DNA of 64,000 nt, taken from contig NZ_JAJKFK010000005.1 of assembly GCF_021653975.1 (NCBI RefSeq), positions 433,696 through 497,695 of the forward strand. The letters run 5' to 3'. A program made the translations under genes and the position numbers. How positions within the stretch are numbered: the stretch's first letter is position 1; each line of letters starts with the position of its first letter. Positions 33,697 to 41,644 of the stretch are shown one piece after another. The notes beneath the pieces are model-generated. The model was not told the origin of the DNA. It ran no database searches and was given only the letters and a program-made list of their open reading frames with translations. The stretch is from Amycolatopsis sp. GM8 (lineage in GTDB: Bacteria; Actinomycetota; Actinomycetes; Mycobacteriales; Pseudonocardiaceae).

Positions 33697-34854
33697 GTGC
33701 CTTCACTGGGCGTATTGGCCGATGCCCGCATCATCGTCGTCGGCGCGGGTGCGGTCGGTAGCTGCGCCGCCTACCGGCTGGCGCAGGCAGGCGCGACCGT
33801 CACGATCGTCGAGCGCGGCTATCCGGGCGGGGCCACGAGCGGGAACAGTTTCGCCTGGCTCAACGCCTTGGGCAACTTCCCCAAACACTATTACCGGCTG
33901 CGCACCAATTCGATCCGGGCGCACCGCGAGCTCGAGCAAGAGCTTTCCGGCGACTGGCTGACCCTCAACGGTGGGCTGCATTGGGTGTCCTCCACGGGGC
34001 AGAGCCAGTTCGAGCTGACGGAGTCGTTGAAGCGACTTCAGACGTGGGGGGCGCGTGTGGACGCGTACACACCGGATGAACTCGCCCGGTCCGTCGAGCC
34101 GGGACTCTCCCTTGAAAAGGAGGAGGTCGAGACCGTCTTTCACATTCGAGACGAGGGCTGGCTGCAACCGGCGCTGATGATCCGTTCGTTGCTACACCGT
34201 GCCGCCGGCGAGTACGGCGCCCGGGTCATCAATGCCACGGTGACGGAAATGCTCGGCGGACCGGGTGAGGTCACCGGGGTGGTCCTCGACTCGGGGGATC
34301 GTCTCGAAGCCGATGTGGTGATCCTGGCCGCCGGTCCTGACTCCCCCGGACTGGCCTCTCTCGCCGGCGCGGTTCTGCCCGTGGAGACCAACTTCGGGAT
34401 ACTCGCGGTCACGGCGCCGGCGCCGGCGATGATCCAGCACGTGGTCATCGCGCCGGACCTCTTCATCCGGCCGGACGGCGGCGGCCGGATTCTGGCCACA
34501 TCCGACTCGTTGCTCAGCGTTCCGGCCGATATGGTGCCTTCCGCTGAGCTGCCAGAGATCAAGAAGTTGCGGGACCGGCTCTCGGAACTCGTTCCCGGAC
34601 TGTACGACGTCCCGTTCGAGGCGTTCCGGCGCGGAGTGCGAGCCCTGCCGGAGGACGGGTATCCGATCGTCGGGTTCGATCCCGGCGTCAACGGACTCTA
34701 TTACGCCGTCATGCACAGCGGGATCACCCTCGGTGCCGGAATGGCCGATCTCATCGTGGACGACCTGAGCGATCCGGATTTCGACGGCCTCGCGCATTAC
34801 CGGCCCGATCGGTTCACTCCCGGACGCACCTTCCAGGGCCCTGCCGGCGAGTAG
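33697..34854 (+). CDS. DadA-like FAD-dependent oxidoreductase (DAO superfamily), second copy
   Basis: The 385-residue flavoprotein has the N-terminal FAD motif VVGAGAVGSCAAYRLAQAGATVTIVERG, the characteristic SGNSFAWLNA block, LAAGPDS and the C-terminal RGVRALPEDGYPIVGFDPG. It is related to, but clearly different from, the DAO enzyme that opens this operon; both share the SxxxFAWxNA motif. GTG start with TAGGAG 7 bp upstream. Two DAO enzymes around one importer suggest successive oxidations or a heteromeric oxidase. Its end converges on a reductase gene, 7 bp away. Confidence 0.88.
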   Translation: MPSLGVLADARIIVVGAGAVGSCAAYRLAQAGATVTIVERGYPGGATSGNSFAWLNALGNFPKHYYRLRTNSIRAHRELEQELSGDWLTLNGGLHWVSSTGQSQFELTESLKRLQTWGARVDAYTPDELARSVEPGLSLEKEEVETVFHIRDEGWLQPALMIRSLLHRAAGEYGARVINATVTEMLGGPGEVTGVVLDSGDRLEADVVILAAGPDSPGLASLAGAVLPVETNFGILAVTAPAPAMIQHVVIAPDLFIRPDGGGRILATSDSLLSVPADMVPSAELPEIKKLRDRLSELVPGLYDVPFEAFRRGVRALPEDGYPIVGFDPGVNGLYYAVMHSGITLGAGMADLIVDDLSDPDFDGLAHYRPDRFTPGRTFQGPAGE

Positions 34855-34861
34855 GCAGCAG

Positions 34862-35887
34862 CTACTTGCTGGGCGAGTCTGTCGCCGTGAGCGCGGTGGC
34901 GGTGTCGACGATCGTCTGTTCGGTGGGGCGGGGCTGCCAGCCGAGTGTGCGTGCTTTGCTGCTGTCGCCGAGCCTCGTGCGGCCGAGTTCGGAGCGCACC
35001 ATCGCCAGCTGCGGGTTCACTCGGGCCAGCAGCTTGACGATGATGTCGGGCATCGTGTGTGTGGGTACCTTGGTGGCTTGGTCCGGGAGCTTGTCGCGCA
35101 GGATGCGGGCGATGTCCCGGTACCACAGGAAGCTGCCCGACGCGAGAAAGCGCTGGCCTGCGGCGGCAGGACTCGTCATGGCGAGAATGTGCAGTTCGGC
35201 GACGTCACGGACATCGACGACGTTCCAGCCGATGTTCGGGATCGCGGGGATCTGGCGGGCGAGCAGGCGGCGGATGACGTCGGTCGTTCCGGCCGCGGTC
35301 CGCGCGCCCAGCGGGGGGCCTTGCATGAAGGTCGGTAGGACGGCGGTCAGCTCGAGCCCGGTCGCGTCGGCGAGTTCCCAGGCGTCGCGCTCAGCGAGGA
35401 TCTTGGAGTCCGGGTAGGCGTGCTGTGGGGTGCCGGACGGCTCGGCATAGGTCGTTTCGCTCGCGGGCGCGTTCGAGTCGCCCGCATAGGCCGTGAGGCC
35501 GGACGACGTGAGCACCGCACGCGTCACCCCGGCCCGGGCGGCGGCGCCCAGGACACGCCGGGTGCCCTCGCGGGCGGTCTTGATGAGATCCGCGCCCGAG
35601 TCGAAAGGCATCGGTGACGCGGTGTGAATCACGTAATGGGCGCCCTCGAAAGCCCTGTCCCAGCCCTCGTCGCTGAGGAGATCAACGACAGCGAACTCGA
35701 TGCCCCCGGCCGCTTCCGCGCCCGCGCGGCCGCTGACGGCTTGACGCACCTGCTCCTCCTTGCCGTGGCTGCGCACAGTGGCGCGCACCCGGTAGCCGCG
35801 CTGGAGCAGGCCCGTGATCACCCAGCCCGCCAGATAGCCGGTTCCGCCCGTGACGAGCACTGTCTCACTGCCGTTACTGCGAGTCAT
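34862..35887 (-). CDS. NAD(P)-dependent reductase, dihydroflavonol-reductase-like extended SDR
   Basis: The 341-residue extended SDR has the cofactor motif VTGGTGYLAGWV, the RATVR NADPH-binding strand, HTASPMPF, catalytic Ser in LTSSGLTAY and YPDSK. This is the dihydroflavonol 4-reductase/aldehyde reductase-like subgroup, which reduces aldehydes or ketones with NADPH; substrate unknown. It diverges from a marR gene with a 56-bp intergenic region, so MarR is its probable regulator. Confidence 0.88.
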   Translation of the reverse strand: MTRSNGSETVLVTGGTGYLAGWVITGLLQRGYRVRATVRSHGKEEQVRQAVSGRAGAEAAGGIEFAVVDLLSDEGWDRAFEGAHYVIHTASPMPFDSGADLIKTAREGTRRVLGAAARAGVTRAVLTSSGLTAYAGDSNAPASETTYAEPSGTPQHAYPDSKILAERDAWELADATGLELTAVLPTFMQGPPLGARTAAGTTDVIRRLLARQIPAIPNIGWNVVDVRDVAELHILAMTSPAAAGQRFLASGSFLWYRDIARILRDKLPDQATKVPTHTMPDIIVKLLARVNPQLAMVRSELGRTRLGDSSKARTLGWQPRPTEQTIVDTATALTATDSPSK

Positions 35888-35903
35888 CTACCTCTCCATA
35901 TTC

Positions 35904-35918
35904 ATTGAGTTTCTCATT
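35904..35918. promoter_or_regulatory. MarR operator candidate, ATTGAG-N3-CTCATT
   Basis: Near-perfect inverted repeat (5 of 6 positions) in the short A/T-rich divergent promoter between the reductase gene and marR. MarR proteins usually bind such 13-18-bp palindromes. Confidence 0.45.
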
Positions 35919-35943
35919 GATATTAGGAGGGTAACATGAGTCC

Positions 35944-36411
35944 GTGACTGCCGACCGTGACGCGACGACACCGACGACGCACCGCGCGGACGCCGAGCGG
36001 AAAGCCGAGATCGTCCGTGTTCTCGTGGAAGTGGGACACTCCGCGGACGCCGTCGTGGCCCAGGTGCTCGGGGAGTTCGGGGTGCCGGCCTCCGTCGCCG
36101 GCACGCTGTGGGCGCTCGCGCCGGGTACCGAGCCGCCAACAATGCGGGACGTGGCCGCCCGCCTCCGCTGCGATCCTTCGACCGTCAGTCTCGCCGCCGA
36201 CAAGCTCCAGAGCATGGGACTCATCGCCCGCCGGCCGCACCCCTCCGACGGCCGCAAGCGAACCCTTGCCCTGACCGAACGCGGGCACGGCCTATGGGAG
36301 GTGCTCAGGACGCGACTTCACGCCTCCGGCCTCTTCACCGGTCTCGATGCGGAGGAACAGCGCACGCTGCTCGCGCTGCTGACGAAAATGCAACTGCGAG
36401 GCCGTGTTTAG
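35944..36411 (+). CDS. MarR-family transcriptional regulator
   Basis: The 155-residue regulator has the MarR winged helix (PTMRDVAARLRCDPSTVSLAADKLQSMGLIARRPHPSDGRKRTLALTERG) flanked by dimerisation helices. The D-x-R wing motif (SDGRKR) is intact. It starts at GTG with an unusually distant AGGAGG (13-bp gap). The Shine-Dalgarno is instead ideally placed for an ATG at 35936 that reads Met-Ser-Pro-stop and overlaps this GTG, so initiation may be coupled to that minigene. It probably controls the divergent reductase. Confidence 0.85.
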   Translation: MTADRDATTPTTHRADAERKAEIVRVLVEVGHSADAVVAQVLGEFGVPASVAGTLWALAPGTEPPTMRDVAARLRCDPSTVSLAADKLQSMGLIARRPHPSDGRKRTLALTERGHGLWEVLRTRLHASGLFTGLDAEEQRTLLALLTKMQLRGRV

Positions 36412-36451
36412 AGCCCTAGGCTCCGCCGGTCACAGGTGAGATGATCTTGGC

Positions 36452-36523
36452 GTGGCTGGGGTGATCACGGCCTCCGAGCCATCCTGGATAGCCCCGTTCG
36501 CCGGGCTGAACCCGCGTTGTTTC
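36452..36523 (+). pseudogene. IS5-type transposase N-terminal remnant
   Basis: Starting at a GTG, about 24 codons read AGVITASEPSWIAPFAGLNP then RCFGK, closely like the conserved start of actinomycete IS5-group (Tnp_4/DDE_4) transposases (VITASEPSWIAPFTGLSPRQF, recalled). Similarity stops after about residue 25, no catalytic domain follows, and no terminal inverted repeats are visible. The rest of the gap up to 36640 shows nothing recognisable. It marks a former insertion. Confidence 0.6.
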
Positions 36524-36640
36524 GGCAAGCATGGCGGCGCGGATGGCGGCCCCGCCCGCCGGCCCACCACCAGATCGCGCGGTCCTCGCCAGGAACCACT
36601 TCAGAATGCGGCTGCGGAGTGCCAGTGCACGGCGCAGAAC

Positions 36641-37402
36641 CTACGAGAAGATCGCGCCGAGGTCGACCGGGGCGGTCTTGTCTTCGAAGCTCATCGACTG
36701 CTCGATGGCGGCGAGGTGCCCGGTCATGGCCTCGGCGGCGCCTTCGCCGTCGCCGGCCTTGATCATCGCCACGATGTGTGCGTGGTCGTCGGGCCGGCAG
36801 GTGGTGCTGGTGGGCGAGTCGTAGAGCAGGATGGCCAGGCAGGTCAGCGCGCTGAGTTCCTTCATCGGCCGGGCCATCGCCTCGTTTCCGGCCAGGTCCG
36901 CGGCGAGATTGTGGAACTCGCCGGAGAGCCGGATGACGGGTCGCCGGTCGTCCGCGGCGCGCGCCTGGTACTCCGCCTCCACATGCTGTTGCAGCCGGTC
37001 CACATCGCCGGGGGTCGCGCGCTTGGCGAGCCGTCGCACGATGGCCGGCTCCAGGGCCCGGCGCGCTTCGAAGATGTCACAGGACTCTTCGAAGGTCGGC
37101 CGCGCGATGAACGCGCCCTTGTTGGGCACCACCCCGATGAGGTTCTCGTTCCCCAGCCGGGCCAGCACTTTGCGCACCCGGGCGCGGCTGACCTTGAAGA
37201 CGGCGGCCAGCTTCTCCTCGGGCAGCTTGGTTCCCGGGGGCAGCCGGTGCTCCAGGATCGCCTCGTAGATGCGGTCGTAAACCGGGTCGGCGGCCAGGTC
37301 GTCCGCGGTCGCCCCGGCCGGCCTCATGGTGACCAAGTGGCGAGCACCCCCTTCAGCTTCAACGCTGTCGATCCTACTGCGCGTCATCGGTTCGCTCGTC
37401 AT
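36641..37402 (-). CDS. GntR-family regulator, FCD subfamily, of the StyA-like operon
   Basis: The 253-residue regulator has a GntR winged helix (VYDRIYEAILEHRLPPGTKLPEEKLAAVFKVSRARVRKVLARLGNENLI) and an FCD domain (DIFEARRALEPAIVRRLA...LSGEFHNLAADLAGN...DDHAHIVAMI). It is the third gene of a minus-strand operon; its ATG overlaps the flavin reductase stop (ATGA). It probably recognises the GATTGG-type repeats in the divergent promoter at 39.3 kb. It resembles the GntR protein at 13.4 kb in domain order and the LVELTAL/KELSALTCLAI block. Confidence 0.87.
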   Translation of the reverse strand: MTSEPMTRSRIDSVEAEGGARHLVTMRPAGATADDLAADPVYDRIYEAILEHRLPPGTKLPEEKLAAVFKVSRARVRKVLARLGNENLIGVVPNKGAFIARPTFEESCDIFEARRALEPAIVRRLAKRATPGDVDRLQQHVEAEYQARAADDRRPVIRLSGEFHNLAADLAGNEAMARPMKELSALTCLAILLYDSPTSTTCRPDDHAHIVAMIKAGDGEGAAEAMTGHLAAIEQSMSFEDKTAPVDLGAIFS

Positions 37403-37896
37403 GTGTGCGCGTTGCCGACCTCGTGATACGAGCGGCGGTAGTAGACCAGCGCCGTGTCCGACTCCGCCGCGACGACCTGGATCACGCGGCCGAGCATGAC
37501 GCTGTGGGTGCCGATGTCGAGCAGGTTTTCGATGGTGCAGTCGAACGCGGCGACGGCCGACGAGAGCAGCGGCGCGCCCGTGACCGACGGAAGCCATTCG
37601 GCGTGCGCGAAACGCGCCGACATGTCCTGGGTGGCGCCGGAGAACAGTTGCGAGAGTTGCCGGTGGTGGCCGGCCAGCACGTTGACGGCCAGCACTCCGT
37701 TGCGGCGAAACGGTTCGCTCTGCTGGCTGCGGCGGTTCATGCACACCAGCAGCGTCGGCGGGGTGTCGGTCACGCTGCACACGGCCGTCGCGGTGAATCC
37801 GAGGCGGCCGGCGGGCCCGTCGGAGGTGATGACGCAGACCCCTGATCCGAGGCGGGCCATGCCCTCGCGGAACTGCGCGTCCAGCCCGGTGGGCAT
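37399..37896 (-). CDS. Flavin reductase of two-component monooxygenase (StyB/HpaC-like)
   Basis: The 165-residue protein is a flavin reductase-like FMN/FAD-binding domain (MARLGSGVCVITSDGPAGRLGFTATAVCSVTDTPPTLLVCMNRRSQ ... FAHAEWLPSVTGAPLL). It would use NAD(P)H to supply reduced flavin to the oxygenase encoded just upstream; the two genes overlap by one base (TGATG). The pairing matches StyA-StyB styrene/indole monooxygenases. Start ATG encodes MPTGLDAQFREG. Confidence 0.9.
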   Translation of the reverse strand: MPTGLDAQFREGMARLGSGVCVITSDGPAGRLGFTATAVCSVTDTPPTLLVCMNRRSQQSEPFRRNGVLAVNVLAGHHRQLSQLFSGATQDMSARFAHAEWLPSVTGAPLLSSAVAAFDCTIENLLDIGTHSVMLGRVIQVVAAESDTALVYYRRSYHEVGNAHT

Positions 37897-39179
37897 CACC
37901 GTGTCGCTCCCAGCGAGTACCTGTCGGCGAATTCCCGTGACAGCGGCTCGGACATCAGGATCGGCAGGACGCGGTCGGTGTGCGGGAACCCGTTGAACAG
38001 GACGTCCCCGGCCGCGGGGTTCGTGCTCGCGGTTTCCAGCACGCGCGTGGCGCTCGCGGGGAGCTTTTCGAGGAACAGGTTGTTGAATTCCCACGCCGTG
38101 CGACCGTGATCGAGCCACAGGTCCTGTCCCACCTGCGCGAGCCAGGCGTCGTCATAGGCCTGCTCGCCCCTGGCGGCGATAACGTCGACGAGGAACTTGG
38201 CGCTGCGATTGGCGAAGTTCCCGCCCTGCCCGCACACCGGGTCGAAGCTGATCGCGGTGTCCCCGACCGGGATGACGCGCCCGCCCGATGGTGTGACACC
38301 GAATGCCTTGCGCACCGCCGGGGTGAACCGGCCCGTCAGCCAGGCGTGCGGATCGTCGTCGACATAGACCATGTCGTCGGCGATGTGAGTCTCCCAGGGC
38401 GCGGTCTCCCGGACGATCTGGCTGCCGATGGCGACGACGTCCGCACCGGAGGCCGCCTCCCCGAACCGGTCGATCATCGAGCCGGGCCGCGCCTCGAAGA
38501 GCAGGGCGAAGGTCGCGCCTTCGGTCTTGTGCTCGTAGGGCACCCAGAAGTACTCCCCCACATCGCCGAACTGGTTGAACTTGGTGGGCACGTAGTCGAG
38601 GCGGTCGCCGAACCACTCCGAGACATGCCTGCCGGAGCGGCTCTTCACCACCGCCATGGCCAGATTGCGTTGCGGGGACGAGAAAGGCGACCACCGCGGG
38701 TCGACCTCGATCACCTTCGACAGCTCGGCCTTGCCGGCGGCCAGGATCGTGAGGTCGTTGGCCAGCGCGATCTTGTCGATCCAGTCCAGGTCGACCGAGC
38801 CGATGACCAGCTTGCCGCCGATGCCCTCGAAGTCCGACAGCCACCGGCTCACCCGCATGCGCTGGTCGATGCCGGCGCCCCGGCGCCCGAACTCGGTGCG
38901 GCCCGTGACGGTCATCCGCGGGCCCCCGACGGTCGCCAGGGAATCCAGCAGGAAGCCCTGGCCACGGAACGAGGACGAGGACCAGTGGTCCATACCATAG
39001 CTGCGCTCGACGTCGATGACGTCTTCGTACAGATACGCCGACCCGGTCGGTCGTGATTTGTTCAGCCACTCGTCGGGGGTCCGGTCGGAATACAGGGTCA
39101 CCTCGTATCCGGCCTGGACGAGCCCGTAGGCGGTGATGCAGCCGGCGGGGCCGGCTCCGACAACGGCGATCTTGCGCAT
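37896..39179 (-). CDS. StyA-like flavoprotein monooxygenase (styrene/indole monooxygenase family, oxygenase)
   Basis: The 427-residue flavoprotein starts MRKIAVVGAGPAGCITAYGL, has the family-typical TLYSDRTPDEW strand after the FAD motif, LTILAAGKAELSKVIE, and the second FAD motif PVGDTAISFDPVCGQGGN. This is the group E external flavoprotein monooxygenase architecture, which epoxidises styrene or indole double bonds or oxidises sulfides using reduced FAD from the partner reductase. The start has GAGGAA upstream. It diverges from an SsuABC-like importer, and an epoxide hydrolase lies 12 kb away. Confidence 0.85.
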   Translation of the reverse strand: MRKIAVVGAGPAGCITAYGLVQAGYEVTLYSDRTPDEWLNKSRPTGSAYLYEDVIDVERSYGMDHWSSSSFRGQGFLLDSLATVGGPRMTVTGRTEFGRRGAGIDQRMRVSRWLSDFEGIGGKLVIGSVDLDWIDKIALANDLTILAAGKAELSKVIEVDPRWSPFSSPQRNLAMAVVKSRSGRHVSEWFGDRLDYVPTKFNQFGDVGEYFWVPYEHKTEGATFALLFEARPGSMIDRFGEAASGADVVAIGSQIVRETAPWETHIADDMVYVDDDPHAWLTGRFTPAVRKAFGVTPSGGRVIPVGDTAISFDPVCGQGGNFANRSAKFLVDVIAARGEQAYDDAWLAQVGQDLWLDHGRTAWEFNNLFLEKLPASATRVLETASTNPAAGDVLFNGFPHTDRVLPILMSEPLSREFADRYSLGATR

Positions 39180-39279
39180 GGCGTGGTTCCTCGTCTCTAG
39201 GGTGGGCACGGCGACGGGACAGGGTGGGCCTCGGTTCTGGCAGGCCCCGCCAACAATGATGGCTCCAATCTTAGCCATG

Positions 39280-39410
39280 GATTGGCACCAATCAAGACCG
39301 TCTCTGGTCTTAATCTGAGTGTTACAGGAACTCCTCTGCGCCCATTACGGCGTCGTAAACGCTGGTAACAAGCATGTTGTCGCCAAAGTTTTTGTGGATT
39401 GGTGCCAGTA
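39280..39410. promoter_or_regulatory. Divergent promoter with repeated GATTGG operator and AAGACC hairpin
   Basis: GATTGGCACCAATC (39280-39293) is an inverted repeat with 6-bp arms; a close copy, GATTGGTGCCAGTA, lies at 39397-39410, and a CCAATC half-site at 39265-39270. Directly after the first copy is AAGACC-GTCTCT-GGTCTT (39294-39311). The spacing and symmetry suggest the GntR protein of the operon binds here and controls both directions. Confidence 0.6.
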
Positions 39411-39464
39411 CGGTCCACTGGTGCGCGCCGCGAGGCGCGGGCCGCGAATTCTTGGAGGAGTCAG

Positions 39465-40769
39465 ATGAAACGCCGAGCTCCATTCTCCGTCGCGATGGCG
39501 GTGATGCTGGTCCTGCTCAGCGCGTGCTCACCGAGCATCCGGGTCCGGGAACTCACGCTGCCCGCCGGGCTGGCCCCGGAACCGGGCATCGACATCCCTC
39601 AACTGACGATCAGCGCCGGCTGGTCGCCCATCGGCGACGGCCTCATCCCGTTGATCGGCGAGCGCCGGGGATACTTCCGCGACGCCGGGATCGAGTTCAC
39701 CCGCACCAACGGCTACAAGAGCAATCTGCTGACCTCGATGACCCCGATGCTCAACGGGCAGATCGAGATCGGCGACACGTACATGCCCTTGCTGACCCCG
39801 CAGATGTCCACGGTGCAGAGCGTGACGACCTTCGCGCTGCCGACCACGGCACACGTCCAGCGGATCCTGGCGCCCAAAGGGAAGTACAAGACCCTCAGCG
39901 GCCTGATGGCACAGGGGATTCCGTTCCGGCAGGCGGCGCAGGAGGTGATGGCACAGCTCAAGGGCAAGACCATGCTGCTCTACACCGGAGTGGACCCGCA
40001 GTTCTACAACGTGGCACTGGGGCTTGCCGGGCTGACCCTCGGCGACGTCAAGACGCAGTACATGGGCGATCCGGACATGGTGACCGCAGCGCTTTCCGGG
40101 CAGGGCGATTTCGCCTCGCCCAATGGCGCGGTCCAGGTCTCGCAGCTGCAGAGCGCCGGCTGGGAGCCGCTCATGATCGTGTCCGACGTCATCACCAACC
40201 TGCCGTCGGAAACACTGAACATGGCCAACACCTACACCGGATTCGTGACGACCAAGAACTTCGCGTCCGAGAACTACAACGCGATCCTGCGGTTCACCGG
40301 GGTGCTGTTCCGGATCATCCACGACCTTGACGCCGACCCGGTGGGCGCCTGCGCGAGCTACGTCGACTACATCAACAGCTACACCGGCAGCCACCTGACC
40401 GCCGAGGACTGTTCGCACCTCTATACCGACGGCATCTACGAGCTGAACACCTTCGAGAACTACCAGGCCGTGGCCGGACCGACACCGCCCAATCCGCCGC
40501 CGAACCACGCGACCGACTACCCCACCCAGACCAACGCACAGATCCAGCGCTTGCAGGCTCAGGCCGTGCTGCCGGGCGGGCACTATTCGGCGTCCGACAT
40601 CAGTTTCGCCGACCGCGTCTATCACGATCTGCGCACCTACCGCGACCAGGCCCGGGCCCTGCTGGCGACGGCGCCGCCGGGTCAACTGCACAGCCAGGCG
40701 CAGAAGTTCTACGACGACTACGACTATCTCGACGCGTATCGCTACGCGCTGGCCGCGACGAAGGGATAG
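39465..40769 (+). CDS. SsuA/NMT1-like ABC importer substrate-binding lipoprotein
   Basis: The 434-residue lipoprotein has lipobox LLSAC (Cys21) and an NMT1/SsuA-type fold (AGWSPIGDGLIPLIGERRGYFRDAGIEF ... LTSMTPMLNGQIEIGDTYMPL ... MLLYTGVDPQFYNVALGLAGL). It is about 100 residues longer than typical sulfonate/taurine binding proteins because of an added C-terminal region with a Pro-rich segment (GPTPPNPPPNHATDYPTQ) and Tyr/Asp-rich tail. GGAGGAG precedes the ATG. It leads a four-gene importer operon divergent from the StyA-like operon, whose substrate it may capture. Confidence 0.87.
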   Translation: MKRRAPFSVAMAVMLVLLSACSPSIRVRELTLPAGLAPEPGIDIPQLTISAGWSPIGDGLIPLIGERRGYFRDAGIEFTRTNGYKSNLLTSMTPMLNGQIEIGDTYMPLLTPQMSTVQSVTTFALPTTAHVQRILAPKGKYKTLSGLMAQGIPFRQAAQEVMAQLKGKTMLLYTGVDPQFYNVALGLAGLTLGDVKTQYMGDPDMVTAALSGQGDFASPNGAVQVSQLQSAGWEPLMIVSDVITNLPSETLNMANTYTGFVTTKNFASENYNAILRFTGVLFRIIHDLDADPVGACASYVDYINSYTGSHLTAEDCSHLYTDGIYELNTFENYQAVAGPTPPNPPPNHATDYPTQTNAQIQRLQAQAVLPGGHYSASDISFADRVYHDLRTYRDQARALLATAPPGQLHSQAQKFYDDYDYLDAYRYALAATKG

Positions 40770-40771
40770 AC

Positions 40772-41644
40772 ATGACCATTCTGGCTTCACGTCTCGGCGC
40801 CACGACCGAACCGGAAACCGGCGGCCCGGACCGCCGCAGCTCGCGTGCCCGGCCGGGCACAGCGTGGCTCTGGCCGCTCGTCGGTGTCATCGGATTCGTG
40901 CTCGTGTGGGCGCTCCTGGCCGCGCTGGTGCGAAGCAGCGCGGTGCTGCCCGGGCCGTGGGAAGTGGCGAAGAACTTCGCCGCGAACTTCAACGGCTCAC
41001 CGGCCCTGAAGTATCTCGGCCTGGACGTCACCAGTTACGTCGGCAACCTTGGCTACACCGGCTCGATCGTGTTGAGCGGCTGGCTGATCGGAGCTGTCAT
41101 CGGCGTGGTCACCGGGCTGGCGTCGGCGCGCACCCAATGGGTCCGGAATCTGGTCGAACCGGTGACGACGGTGTTCGGCGTGGTGCCGATCCTGGTGGCA
41201 GCGCCGTTCGCGCTGGTCTGGTTCGGCACCAGCACAACCGGGAAGTTCCTGCTCATCGTCTTCTTCAGCGCGGCAACAGTTCTGGTGGTGGCACAGTCCG
41301 CCGCGCTGGCCCTGCCGCTGCGGTACGAGGAATACGCGGCCACCCTCGGCGGCGGCTCGTCCGCCCGGCTGCGCCGCGTGGTCTTCCCCGCCACCTTGAC
41401 CACGACCCTGACGGGTCTTCGCGCCGCGCTCGGCCAGGCGTGGGGGCTGGAGGTCGTGGCCGAGCTTCTGGGCGCGCCGGCGGGAATCGGGCGTGCCATC
41501 GCCGTCCGGGCCGGCACCGGTGACATCGCCTCGGTCATCGCGCTCATTCTCGCGCTGGGAATCCTGGCGCTGCTCTGTGATGCCGTGTTGTCCCTCATCG
41601 TCCGGCAGTTCGCCCAGTGGCAGACCGACAAGGAGCCCTCATGA
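40772..41644 (+). CDS. ABC importer permease, SsuC/TauC type (first)
   Basis: The 290-residue permease has a cytoplasmic leader, about six helices and the BPD_transp_1 EAA loop (RYEEYAATLGGGSSARLRRVVFPATLTTTLTGLRAALGQAWGLEVVAELL). It begins 2 bp after the binding-protein stop, and the ATPase start overlaps its stop. It differs in sequence from the second permease of the operon, so the channel is probably a heterodimer. Confidence 0.9.
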   Translation: MTILASRLGATTEPETGGPDRRSSRARPGTAWLWPLVGVIGFVLVWALLAALVRSSAVLPGPWEVAKNFAANFNGSPALKYLGLDVTSYVGNLGYTGSIVLSGWLIGAVIGVVTGLASARTQWVRNLVEPVTTVFGVVPILVAAPFALVWFGTSTTGKFLLIVFFSAATVLVVAQSAALALPLRYEEYAATLGGGSSARLRRVVFPATLTTTLTGLRAALGQAWGLEVVAELLGAPAGIGRAIAVRAGTGDIASVIALILALGILALLCDAVLSLIVRQFAQWQTDKEPS

